Positions 39,646 to 46,696 of a DNA stretch of 64,000 bases are shown piece after piece. The notes below the pieces were generated by a model. It was not told where the DNA came from and ran no database searches. It saw nothing but the letters and a program-made list of their open reading frames with translations. This DNA is from Novosphingobium sp. 9U (GTDB taxonomy: Bacteria > Pseudomonadota > Alphaproteobacteria > Sphingomonadales > Sphingomonadaceae). Numbering within the stretch: the first letter of the stretch is position 1; every line of letters begins with the position of its first letter. Where the stretch lies: contig NZ_LR732469.1 in NCBI RefSeq assembly GCF_902506425.1, positions 1,719,284 to 1,783,283 of the forward strand, given 5' to 3'. Position numbers and translations under genes: made by a program.

Positions 39646-40307
39646 GCGCTGCTCCTCAGCTGGCGCTCTACGGCCATCCGTTCTCGTCGTATACCTGGAA
39701 GGCGCAGATCGCGCTGCATGCCAACGACCTCGACTACGAACTGCGCGTGCTCGATGGCGAGCACCCCGAGCATGCGGAGGTGGTCCAATCGGCCGGCCCA
39801 CTCGGCAAGTTCCCGGTGCTGCAGGACGGCGACAATCTGCTGTTCGAAGCGACGACGATCATCGAATATCTGGCGCGCCACTATGCGCCCAGCGGTTCGC
39901 TGATCCCCAACGATCCCGACGCGGCGATCGCCATGCGCATGCTGGATCGCGTATTCGACAACTACGTAATGGGCTCGATGCAGGATGTCGTGAACGAGTA
40001 TTTGCGCTATCCTGGTGCTCCGGATGCGACACGCGTCGCCGAGGCGCGGGGCAAGCTGCAGAAGGCGTACGCCTGGCTCGAAGACTGGCTGCGGTACTAT
40101 GGTCCCGGTGAGCAAGTGACGCTGATCGAGTGCGCCGCCGCACCCTCGCTGTTCTACGCCGACTGGGTGCTGCCGATCGCGCCGGAGTTCCGCCGCCTTC
40201 GCGCCTGGCGGGCGCACCTGCTGCGGCTGCCTGCTGTCGCCCGCTGCGTCGAGGCGGCACGCCCATTCCGCGCCGGGTTCCCGCTCGGCGCTCCGGATCG
40301 CGATTGA
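39642..40307 (+). CDS. Glutathione S-transferase family protein
   Basis: A 221-residue GST starting at GTG 39642 in a GTGA overlap. GHPFSSYTWKAQIALHANDLDYELRVLD carries the possible catalytic Ser pair; GPLGKFPVLQDGDNLLFEATTIIEYLARHY is the glutathione-binding part; the C-domain has TLIECAAAPSLFYADWVLP in place of the usual D-x-A box, a small divergence. Third GST of the run, distinct in sequence from the other two. Confidence 0.88.
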   Translation: MSAAPQLALYGHPFSSYTWKAQIALHANDLDYELRVLDGEHPEHAEVVQSAGPLGKFPVLQDGDNLLFEATTIIEYLARHYAPSGSLIPNDPDAAIAMRMLDRVFDNYVMGSMQDVVNEYLRYPGAPDATRVAEARGKLQKAYAWLEDWLRYYGPGEQVTLIECAAAPSLFYADWVLPIAPEFRRLRAWRAHLLRLPAVARCVEAARPFRAGFPLGAPDRD

Positions 40308-40318
40308 AGGAGCCAGCG

Positions 40319-40774
40319 ATGACCGACACTCACCACGAACTAACGATCACCCGCTTCATCGCCGCGCCGCCTGCCAAAGTGTGGGAAGTCATGGCCGAGC
40401 GGCAGAACGAATGGTGGTGCCCGACGCCCTGGCGTGCCGAGGTTGACTACCAGGACCGCCGCGCGGGCGGCGCCTGCCGCATGACGATGTATGGCCCGGA
40501 CGGCGAAGTGGCGCCGCAGAACGGCATCTACCTCGCTTACGAGGAAGGCCGGCGCTTCGTCACTACCGACGCCGTGGTCGGTGACTTCGAGCCGACAGGT
40601 CCGTTTATGATCGGCATCTGGGAAGTGGCGCCAGAGGGCGAAGGCACCCGCTACACGGCGCGGGCGCGGCATTGGACCGAGGAGACGATGAAGCAGCATG
40701 CGGAAATGGGCTTTGAGCAAGGCTGGGGTGCCTGTGCGGCGCAACTGGCGGAGATCTGCGAGCGGGAGGCTTAG
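40319..40774 (+). CDS. SRPBCC (AHSA1-type) domain protein
   Basis: A 151-residue START/Bet v1-like ligand-binding protein: ITRFIAAPPAKVWEVMAERQNEWWCP at the start, ACRMTMYGPDGEVAPQNGIYLAYEEGRRFVTTDAV in the middle and a long C-terminal helix. AAGGAG precedes ATG 40319. It is last of the eight-gene run. Such proteins bind hydrophobic ligands in a deep pocket; paired with GST and VOC enzymes it would fit handling of a lipophilic or electrophilic small molecule. Confidence 0.88.
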   Translation: MTDTHHELTITRFIAAPPAKVWEVMAERQNEWWCPTPWRAEVDYQDRRAGGACRMTMYGPDGEVAPQNGIYLAYEEGRRFVTTDAVVGDFEPTGPFMIGIWEVAPEGEGTRYTARARHWTEETMKQHAEMGFEQGWGACAAQLAEICEREA

Positions 40775-40798
40775 AGCTGAGGCGCGCCGTTCGCTGGG

Positions 40799-40905
40799 AC
40801 TTCTCGACAAGCTCAGTCCAGTCGGTGTGGGATCTGGGTCGCTACGATGGTATGTGTCTGCACTTCCTCTAACCCAAACACCGCCTGGGCTGAGCTTGTC
40901 GAAGT
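40799..40905. repeat. Inverted repeat, CTTCGACAAGCTCAG family, copy 2
   Basis: ACTTCTCGACAAGCTCAG and CTGAGCTTGTCGAAGT form inverted arms about 75 bp apart, as at 18221-18340. It lies between the convergent SRPBCC and cytochrome b561 genes. Confidence 0.7.
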
Positions 40906-40941
40906 GCGCCAGCTGACAGTGCGATATAGCCCTCTACCCAT

Positions 40942-41496
40942 TCATCCCCGCGGCGCCCGCAGGAACGGGATCATCCGCCCAAGCGTCCGGTCCCGATCCA
41001 CGAACTGGTGCTTCAGCGCTCCCAGCACGTGCAGCACGAACAGTGCGATCATCAGCCAAGCCAGCTTCTCGTGCACGGAGAAAAAGGTGCCGGACGCCGC
41101 CTCGCTGGTCGGCACGGGCAGCGGAGGAACAGAGAACAGGCCGAACAGGCTGACCGGGCCTCCGCCCGAGACCATCGACCAGCCGGTCAGCGGGATGCCG
41201 ATCATCGCGAAGTAGAACAGCGCGTGCACCGCGTGCGCCAGCGCCCGCTCCCAGGGCTGCTGGGTGCGCTGGAATGGCGGCGGCCGGCGGGTCACCCGCC
41301 AGAAAATGCGCACCACCGTCAGGATCAGCACGGTGATGCCGATCGCCTTGTGATTGGCCATGATCTGCATGCGCTGCGGCTTGGGCATGTCCTCGGCCAC
41401 CCAGATCGCGATGAAGTTGAGCACGATCAGCAGGGCGATGAGCCAGTGCAGGATCATGGCGACGCGGCTGTAGCGGCGGGCGGTCTGGCTTATCAT
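40942..41496 (-). CDS. Cytochrome b561
   Basis: A 184-residue membrane di-heme cytochrome b of the CybB type. Four membrane helices with paired haem ligands can be seen: AMILHWLIALLIVLNF, ANHKAIGITVLILTVVRIFWR, LAHAVHALFYFAMIGIPLTGW and VHEKLAWLMIALFVLHVLGALKHQF, each with His at the expected place. It may oxidise ubiquinol or superoxide in the inner membrane. ATG 41496 is chosen over a longer frame. Confidence 0.92.
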   Translation of the reverse strand: MISQTARRYSRVAMILHWLIALLIVLNFIAIWVAEDMPKPQRMQIMANHKAIGITVLILTVVRIFWRVTRRPPPFQRTQQPWERALAHAVHALFYFAMIGIPLTGWSMVSGGGPVSLFGLFSVPPLPVPTSEAASGTFFSVHEKLAWLMIALFVLHVLGALKHQFVDRDRTLGRMIPFLRAPRG

Positions 41497-41603
41497 AAGT
41501 GAATACCTGCACGATGGCGCAGCCAAGAACAAGCTGGCTTGCCGGTTCACGCCTTGCGCAAAACGCTTGTCATCGCATTCGCCACGGCTAGCACGGGTGC
41601 GTC

Positions 41604-42302
41604 ATGGCCCTGCCCGAACCGATCGACGAAGCCACCGAATGCCAGCGCCCCGCGCCCGACCGTCGGGCACTTGCCGACGTAGGCGACAGGGTCCGCGCCC
41701 GCCTCGCGGCCGACCCCAGCGTTTACCGCGTGCCGGTCGAAAGGGCGGAGATCTTCGCCGCCGGCGACTTCCTCGACGCACGCGAATGCGAGCACATGAT
41801 GCGCCTCATCGACGAGGTCGCCCGCCCGTCCGACATCACCCACGACGCCGAGCCAGACTTTCGCACAAGCTACTCAGGCGACGTGCCGCAGTCCGACCTG
41901 GTGGTGCGTGCGGTCGAGCGGCGGCTCTACGACTTGCTCGGCATCGACCCGACCTGGGGCGAGACCGTCCAGGGCCAACGCTACACGGCAGGGCAGCAGT
42001 TCAAGGACCACTGCGACTGGTTCGACACCACGCAAGACTACTGGCGCACCGAGAGCAAGCTGGGCGGCCAGCGCAGCTGGACGGCGATGGTCTACCTCAA
42101 CACCGTAGAGGCGGGCGGCGTGACCGAGTTCACGCGGCTCGGCGTCACCATCCCGCCGCAAGCCGGTGCGCTGCTGGTGTGGAACAACAACCGCGCGGAT
42201 GGCCGGGTGAACTGGGACACCATGCACGCCGCGCTGCCGGTCGAGCAGGGCGTGAAGTATGTGATCACCAAGTGGTTTCGCACGCGAAGGTGGGGCGCAT
42301 AG
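41604..42302 (+). CDS. 2-oxoglutarate/Fe(II) oxygenase, prolyl 4-hydroxylase-like
   Basis: A 232-residue oxygenase of the P4Hc (prolyl 4-hydroxylase alpha) kind. The core has FLDARECEHMMRLID, the iron site HxD in FKDHCDWFD (residue ~136), TAMVYLNTVEAGGVTEFTRLGVTIPPQAGALLVWNNN, the distal His in DTMHAALPV and the 2-oxoglutarate-binding Lys in YVITKWFR. All ligands are kept. The substrate in bacteria is unclear. It starts 107 bp from the b561 gene, on the opposite strand. Confidence 0.9.
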   Translation: MALPEPIDEATECQRPAPDRRALADVGDRVRARLAADPSVYRVPVERAEIFAAGDFLDARECEHMMRLIDEVARPSDITHDAEPDFRTSYSGDVPQSDLVVRAVERRLYDLLGIDPTWGETVQGQRYTAGQQFKDHCDWFDTTQDYWRTESKLGGQRSWTAMVYLNTVEAGGVTEFTRLGVTIPPQAGALLVWNNNRADGRVNWDTMHAALPVEQGVKYVITKWFRTRRWGA

Positions 42303-42309
42303 TCCGCAC

Positions 42310-42331
42310 CCTTCCCCAAGTTGAGGGAAGG
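42310..42331. terminator. Bidirectional hairpin between convergent genes
   Basis: CCTTCCC and GGGAAGG pair across an 8-base loop, in the 35-bp gap between the oxygenase and DUF1003 stops. No T-run is seen on either side. Confidence 0.45.
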
Positions 42332-42337
42332 CAGAGG

Positions 42338-42850
42338 TCACCCCCCGTCCCGCTCATCCAACTTGTCGAGCAGCCGATCGAACCGGCGCTGCAGGCGGAT
42401 GATCTCCAGCTGGGTGCGCAAGTTCACCTCGTAGTCGTGCCGAGCGGCGATGCGGTCCTTCTGCGATTGGCGGTTCTGGCTCATCATGATGACGGGTGCC
42501 TGGATCGCCGCGAGCATGGACAGCATCAGGTTGAGGAAGATGTACGGGTAGGCATCGAAGGGGTGCAGGCCGAGGTCTTCCAGGATGCGGCTATTGACCA
42601 GCATCCAGCTGACCAGCACCACGCCGAAGCCGATGATGAAGCCCCAGCTGCCGCCCACCGCGGCGACCTTGTCGGCCAGCCGCTGCCCCCAGGTGGCGTG
42701 CAGCGCCGCCTCTTCCTGCGCGTCGAGGTCCTCGATCTGGCCCGAGGCGATGCGTTCGAGCACGCGCCGCTCCTCGGCGTCGACCTGGTCGATCGTCCGC
42801 CCGAGCAGCTCCTTGCAGAGTTCGTCAGCGGTCCTGGGGGCTTTGCGCAT
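42338..42850 (-). CDS. DUF1003 membrane protein
   Basis: A 170-residue protein of the DUF1003 family: a helical start, two membrane helices (GGSWGFIIGFGVVLVSWMLVN and PYIFLNLMLSMLAAIQAPVIMM, with the family motif F-L-N-L-x-L-S), and a C-terminal coiled coil (NRQSQKDRIAARHDYEVNLRTQLEIIRLQ). ATG 42850 is chosen. The first 26 bases overlap the end of the lysyl-tRNA synthetase gene, so the two are coupled. Function unknown. Confidence 0.9.
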   Translation of the reverse strand: MRKAPRTADELCKELLGRTIDQVDAEERRVLERIASGQIEDLDAQEEAALHATWGQRLADKVAAVGGSWGFIIGFGVVLVSWMLVNSRILEDLGLHPFDAYPYIFLNLMLSMLAAIQAPVIMMSQNRQSQKDRIAARHDYEVNLRTQLEIIRLQRRFDRLLDKLDERDGG

Positions 42851-44456
42851 GCTGAAGGGCCTCGGCGATGAGCTTGCGGGTTTCGGGAATGCCGTAAAGC
42901 GCAATGAAGCTGCCCATGCGCGGGCCCTGCGAAGAGCCTAGCAGCGTCTCGTAGAGCGCCTTGAACCACTCACGCAGGTTCTCGAAGGCGAAGTCCTCGC
43001 GCTTGCCGATCTCATAGACCGCGTTCTGCAGTGTCTCCGCCGTGGCATCGGGTGCAGCCTTCGCCAGCTCGTCGTTCAACGCTTGCAGCGCTGCCACCTC
43101 GTTTGCCGTGGGAGCCCGGCGCTTAAGGGTCGGCGCGATGTAGTCGCGGTTGGTGGCGAGCGCGGCGGCGACCAGCGCTTCCAACTCCGGATGCGCTTCA
43201 GGCGTCGCATCGGCGACATAGTTGGCGAGGTAGGACCAGACCTGATCCGCCGTCGCTTCCGCCCCAAGCACTCCGACAAGGTTGAGCAGCAGCCCGAAGG
43301 TCACCGGCAGCGTATCGCCCGCACCTTCTGCTTCACCGTTGGCACGCAGCAGGTGCCACACCGGATTGCCCAACTGCTTGTCGAGCTCTTGCGCGGTGAG
43401 GTTGCCGCGGAACTGCCAGTACTCGTCGACAGCCTTCGGGATCACGCCGATGTGCAGTTGCTTGGCGCTCTTGGGCTCGCGGAACAGGTAGAAGCCAAGC
43501 GACTCCTCGGTCCCGTAGGTCAGCCACTGCTCGATGGTCAGGCCGTTGCCCTTGGACTTGGAGATCTTCTCGCCGTTCTCATCGAGAAACAGCTCGTAGA
43601 TCAGGCCCTCGGGTCGGCGGCCGCCCAGGATCTGTGCGATCTTGCCCGACTGGGTGACCGAGTCGGTCAGGTCCTTGCCGCACATCTCGTAGTCGACGCC
43701 CAGGTCCACCCAACGCATCGCCCAGTCGACCTTCCACTGCAGCTTGGCGTGGCCGCCGAACACCGATTGTTCGATCCGGGTGCCGTCCTCGTCGGTGAAG
43801 GCGATCATGCCGGTAGCGGCATCCAACACCTCGACCGGCACCTGCAGCACCACCCCGCTGGTGGGCGAGACCGGCAGCACCGGCGAGTAGGTCTTGCGCC
43901 GCTCCTCACGAAGCGTCGGCAGCATCACGCCCATGATCGCGTCGAAGTGCGTCAGGACATTGCTGAGCGCCTGGTCGAAGCCGCCGGAGTTATACCGATC
44001 GCTGGCGGAGATGAACTCGTAATCGAAGCCGAACCGATCAAGGAAGTCGCGCAGCATGGCATTGTTGTGATGCCCGAAGCTCTCGTGCGTGCCGAACGGA
44101 TCGGGGATCCGGCTGAGCGGCTTGCCCAGGTTGGCGCGCAGCAGTTCGGCATTGGGGACGTTGTCCGGCGCCTTGCGCAAGCCGTCCATGTCGTCCGAAA
44201 ACGCCACCAATCGTGTCGGCGCGCCACCGGTCAGCACTTCGTAGGCGCGGCGGACCAGCGTCGTGCGCAGCACTTCCTGGAACGTGCCGATATGCGGCAG
44301 GCCCGAGGGACCATAGCCAGTTTCGAACAGCACGGCCTCACCATTCGGCTTGCCCTGCGGGTAGCGCTTGAGGAGCTTGCGCGCCTCCTCGAACGGCCAG
44401 GCCTTGGACTTGAGGGCGGCGTCGATCAGGCCCCGGTTTTGCTGAGTTTCAGTCAT
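42825..44456 (-). CDS. lysS: Lysyl-tRNA synthetase, class I
   Basis: A 543-residue class I LysRS, the archaeal-type enzyme that replaces class II LysRS in many Alphaproteobacteria. The HIGH-like motif is GLPHIGTF (residue ~55), the KMSKS motif is KISKSKGN (residue ~287), and the C-terminal helical part is present. ATG 44456 is chosen over a frame reaching 44567 because the family start (LIDAALKSKAWPFEEA) follows it at once. It may carry the symbol lysK in some annotations. Confidence 0.95.
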   Translation of the reverse strand: MTETQQNRGLIDAALKSKAWPFEEARKLLKRYPQGKPNGEAVLFETGYGPSGLPHIGTFQEVLRTTLVRRAYEVLTGGAPTRLVAFSDDMDGLRKAPDNVPNAELLRANLGKPLSRIPDPFGTHESFGHHNNAMLRDFLDRFGFDYEFISASDRYNSGGFDQALSNVLTHFDAIMGVMLPTLREERRKTYSPVLPVSPTSGVVLQVPVEVLDAATGMIAFTDEDGTRIEQSVFGGHAKLQWKVDWAMRWVDLGVDYEMCGKDLTDSVTQSGKIAQILGGRRPEGLIYELFLDENGEKISKSKGNGLTIEQWLTYGTEESLGFYLFREPKSAKQLHIGVIPKAVDEYWQFRGNLTAQELDKQLGNPVWHLLRANGEAEGAGDTLPVTFGLLLNLVGVLGAEATADQVWSYLANYVADATPEAHPELEALVAAALATNRDYIAPTLKRRAPTANEVAALQALNDELAKAAPDATAETLQNAVYEIGKREDFAFENLREWFKALYETLLGSSQGPRMGSFIALYGIPETRKLIAEALQHAQSPQDR

Positions 44457-44581
44457 GGTGCCCGCCCTTTCGCGGGAAAGCGCGCGCGCTGCAAGCGCGA
44501 AGCTGGCGGGCCTCTCAGGGGAACCACGGTGGCCGGGGGCGGTTCCATAGAGCTTGGAAACAGCCAAGGCCGGTCGCTTTC

Positions 44582-45478
44582 GTGAACTATATCGCCACCT
44601 TACACAACCAGATCGAGCGCATGGCGCGCGGCTTCGTGCAGATGCTGCCGCAGCTGGCGATCGCCTGTGTCATCCTCTTCATTGCCTGGTTCCTGGCCAG
44701 GTTCGCGGTCCGCATCGCCGACCGGCTGACCAAGCGCACGCATATCCGCGAAGACCTGAAGCAACTTCTCGACACGCTGGTGCGCCTCGCGATCTGGATT
44801 GTCGGCATCGTGATTGCGCTGACCGTGGCCATCCCCAGCTTCACTCCGGCTAGCGCCTTTGCCGGCCTCGGCGTCGGCGCCCTGGCGATCGGCTTTGCGT
44901 TCCAAGATATCTTCGAGAACTTCCTGGCCGGCGTCCTCATCATGCTACGCGAGAAGATGCGGATCGGCGACCTGATCGAGTGCGAGGGCATCATCGGCAA
45001 AGTCGAGCGCATCACCTTGCGCGAAACCCACGTGCGCCAGCTCTCCAACGAGCTGACGATCGTGCCCAATTCCAAGCTGTTCAAGAACCCGGTCAAGATC
45101 CTGACCGACGACGTAATGCGCCGCGACGAGATCACCGTGGGCGTCGGCTACGATTGCGACCTGGCAGAGGCGCAGCGGCTGATCCAGTCCGCAGTCGAGG
45201 CGCTGGACGACATCGTGCATGAAAAGCCGGTGCTGGTGGTTGCGCGCACCTTTGGCGCCAGCTCTGTCGACCTGCTGGTGCAGTGGTGGGCGCCGACGGG
45301 CAAGACCGACATCCGCCTCACCCGCCACAGCGTGGTCTTGGCGGTGAAGAAGGCGCTTGATGAGGCGGGGATCGAGATACCGTACCCGTATGTCACCAAC
45401 ACCTTCAAGGAGCCGCTGGAGCTGGCACGAGCCGAGACGCAAGCCCCCTCCTCTCCCCGTCGGGGAGAGGATAAATAG
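44582..45478 (+). CDS. mscS: MscS-family mechanosensitive channel
   Basis: A 298-residue small-conductance channel of the inner membrane. Three N-terminal helices lie at residues ~20-130; the pore helix is AFAGLGVGALAIGFAFQDIFENFLAGVLIML with its Gly/Ala pattern; the beta domain and C-terminal alpha/beta part follow (ITVGVGYDCDLAEAQRLI). The start is GTG 44582. The last ten or so residues (PSSPRRGEDK) are encoded by the left arm of a 150-bp palindromic repeat (45450-45597), so the native tail has been replaced or extended. Confidence 0.92.
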   Translation: MNYIATLHNQIERMARGFVQMLPQLAIACVILFIAWFLARFAVRIADRLTKRTHIREDLKQLLDTLVRLAIWIVGIVIALTVAIPSFTPASAFAGLGVGALAIGFAFQDIFENFLAGVLIMLREKMRIGDLIECEGIIGKVERITLRETHVRQLSNELTIVPNSKLFKNPVKILTDDVMRRDEITVGVGYDCDLAEAQRLIQSAVEALDDIVHEKPVLVVARTFGASSVDLLVQWWAPTGKTDIRLTRHSVVLAVKKALDEAGIEIPYPYVTNTFKEPLELARAETQAPSSPRRGEDK

Positions 45479-45597
45479 GCTTGCGAGCGAAGCGAGTTAG
45501 CCGGAGTTGGAGAGGGCGGCGCGCGCGCCCAACCCTCTCCAAGCTGCGCTAGTCCTTACAGGACAAGCTTCGCTATCCTCTCCCCGGCGGGAGACGA
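45450..45597. repeat. Composite palindromic intergenic repeat, copy 3 (reaches into mscS)
   Basis: The left palindrome CCTCTCCCCGTCGGGGAGAG overlaps the last codons of mscS; the inner stem is TTGGAGAGGG / CCCTCTCCAA (45507-45541); the right end is CCTCTCCCCGGCGGGAG. It lies between convergent mscS and the DUF2218 gene. Confidence 0.88.
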
Positions 45598-45604
45598 CAG
45601 GCGA

Positions 45605-45892
45605 TCACCCCCACGTCCAATCGTACGTCAGCGGCGCCTCGCGAAACGCAAAGCGATCGATGTGCTGCGCCACGACATCCTTCAACCGATCGACCTGCTC
45701 GCGATCTTCGCCGCGCACGGTGACGTCGATCGCCTCGCCATCAGCCTTCATAGTCGCCACTGCACCGACGAAAGTGACGACGCCTGTGTCGCCCTCCAGC
45801 TCCACCGGCAGCTTGTGCGCCCAATGCTTGCACAGCTGCTGGACGTACTTGCCGCCACTCGCCGTGGGCACGCGTGCTTCGACCTGGGTCAT
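45605..45892 (-). CDS. DUF2218 protein
   Basis: A 95-residue protein of the DUF2218 family (ASGGKYVQQLCKHWAHKLPVELEGDTGVVTF... and VDRLKDVVAQHIDRFAFRE). In many Proteobacteria such genes stand with a siderophore-interacting FAD protein and a YqjI-like PadR repressor. Here the PadR gene is directly upstream with a 4-bp overlap, but no siderophore-interacting protein follows: a palindromic repeat and mscS come next. An iron-related job is inferred. Confidence 0.88.
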   Translation of the reverse strand: MTQVEARVPTASGGKYVQQLCKHWAHKLPVELEGDTGVVTFVGAVATMKADGEAIDVTVRGEDREQVDRLKDVVAQHIDRFAFREAPLTYDWTWG

Positions 45893-46521
45893 GGTTCGAT
45901 CCTTTCGATCTTGCGAGCCGCTTCGTCGATGATCTCGGCGATTGCCAGCACGGTCTCGCGATCCGCGCTCTCGTGCGACAGACGGTCGAACAGCGCCGTC
46001 TTCATCGAGTGCATGGCACGCCGCACGGGTGCCGGGTCGGTCTTCTCGCGCGTCTGAGCCAGCGCCTCGAGACGACCGCGTAGCGCGGCAACGGCCTCGG
46101 CTTGTTCGGAAAGCTGACGGCGCCCTTCCTCCGTCGCCTCGTACGACTTGCGGCTGCCTGCTGCTTCGCCAGCGGCGATCACGCCCTGCTCTTCCATGTA
46201 GGTAAGCGCAGGGTACACGACCCCGGGGCTAGGCGCGTATTCGCCGCCCGAAAGCGTCTCGATCTCCTTTATCAGATCGTAGCCATGGCGCGGCTGTTCG
46301 GCGAGCAGCGCCAGCAGTAGCGTCTGCAGCTCTGCCTGATCGAACAGGCGCCGCCGACGACCGCCTCGGCGTGGACCTCCGGGTCCGAACGGGCCGGGGA
46401 AGCCAGCCCCGAAGCCGGCGCCGAAGCCGCCCTTACCAAACGGACCGCGCCCAAACTCGCGTTGTTCGCCAAAGTGGCGGTGATGATGTGAGTGCCTCAT
46501 CGTGTATCCTTGATGCTTCAT
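45889..46521 (-). CDS. PadR-family, YqjI-like metal-responsive repressor
   Basis: A 210-residue PadR repressor. Residues 1-60 are rich in His, then Gly, Pro, Phe and Arg (SHHHRHFGEQ near residue 11); the winged helix starts LFDQAELQTLLLALLAEQPRHGYDLIKEIETL with SPGVVYPALTYMEEQGVI; a C-terminal coiled coil follows. The His-rich lead and length match E. coli YqjI, a nickel/iron-responsive PadR repressor of a siderophore reductase gene. It shares a 4-bp overlap with DUF2218. A perfect palindrome at 46530-46543 is a likely autoregulatory operator. Start at 46521 or 46500 is open. Confidence 0.85.
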   Translation of the reverse strand: MKHQGYTMRHSHHHRHFGEQREFGRGPFGKGGFGAGFGAGFPGPFGPGGPRRGGRRRRLFDQAELQTLLLALLAEQPRHGYDLIKEIETLSGGEYAPSPGVVYPALTYMEEQGVIAAGEAAGSRKSYEATEEGRRQLSEQAEAVAALRGRLEALAQTREKTDPAPVRRAMHSMKTALFDRLSHESADRETVLAIAEIIDEAARKIERIEP

Positions 46522-46529
46522 GATGACTC

Positions 46530-46543
46530 CAAGATATATCTTG
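46530..46543. promoter_or_regulatory. Likely PadR operator palindrome
   Basis: CAAGATATATCTTG is an exact 14-bp palindrome, 9 bp upstream of the padR ATG, and is A+T-rich in a GC-rich genome. PadR regulators typically bind such sites near their own start. Confidence 0.6.
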
Positions 46544-46659
46544 ATGGAGCTAGATCAAGTGGGAACGTGTCGCGCTTTGTCGCGAACGATCGAGTTGCAG
46601 CGTGCTTCGTCGAGAGCCGCCGGCCGAAGTTCGCTTCGGCGCAGCTCCGCCCGCCGCCT

Positions 46660-46674
46660 GTTTACTTTTCGTTC
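46660..46674 (+). promoter_or_regulatory. LexA-like box with one mismatch
   Basis: GTTTACTTTTCGTTC differs from GTTC-N7-GTTC by one base, in the coding orientation, 22 bp before the helicase ATG. Its spacer is like those of the exact boxes in this window. Confidence 0.4.
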
Positions 46675-46696
46675 CTCAAACCCCATCGTTTGACGC

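Noticed and set aside
43083..44585. A 500-codon plus-strand frame opposite the lysyl-tRNA synthetase gene
   Set aside because: The synthetase has both class I motifs; the opposite frame has none.
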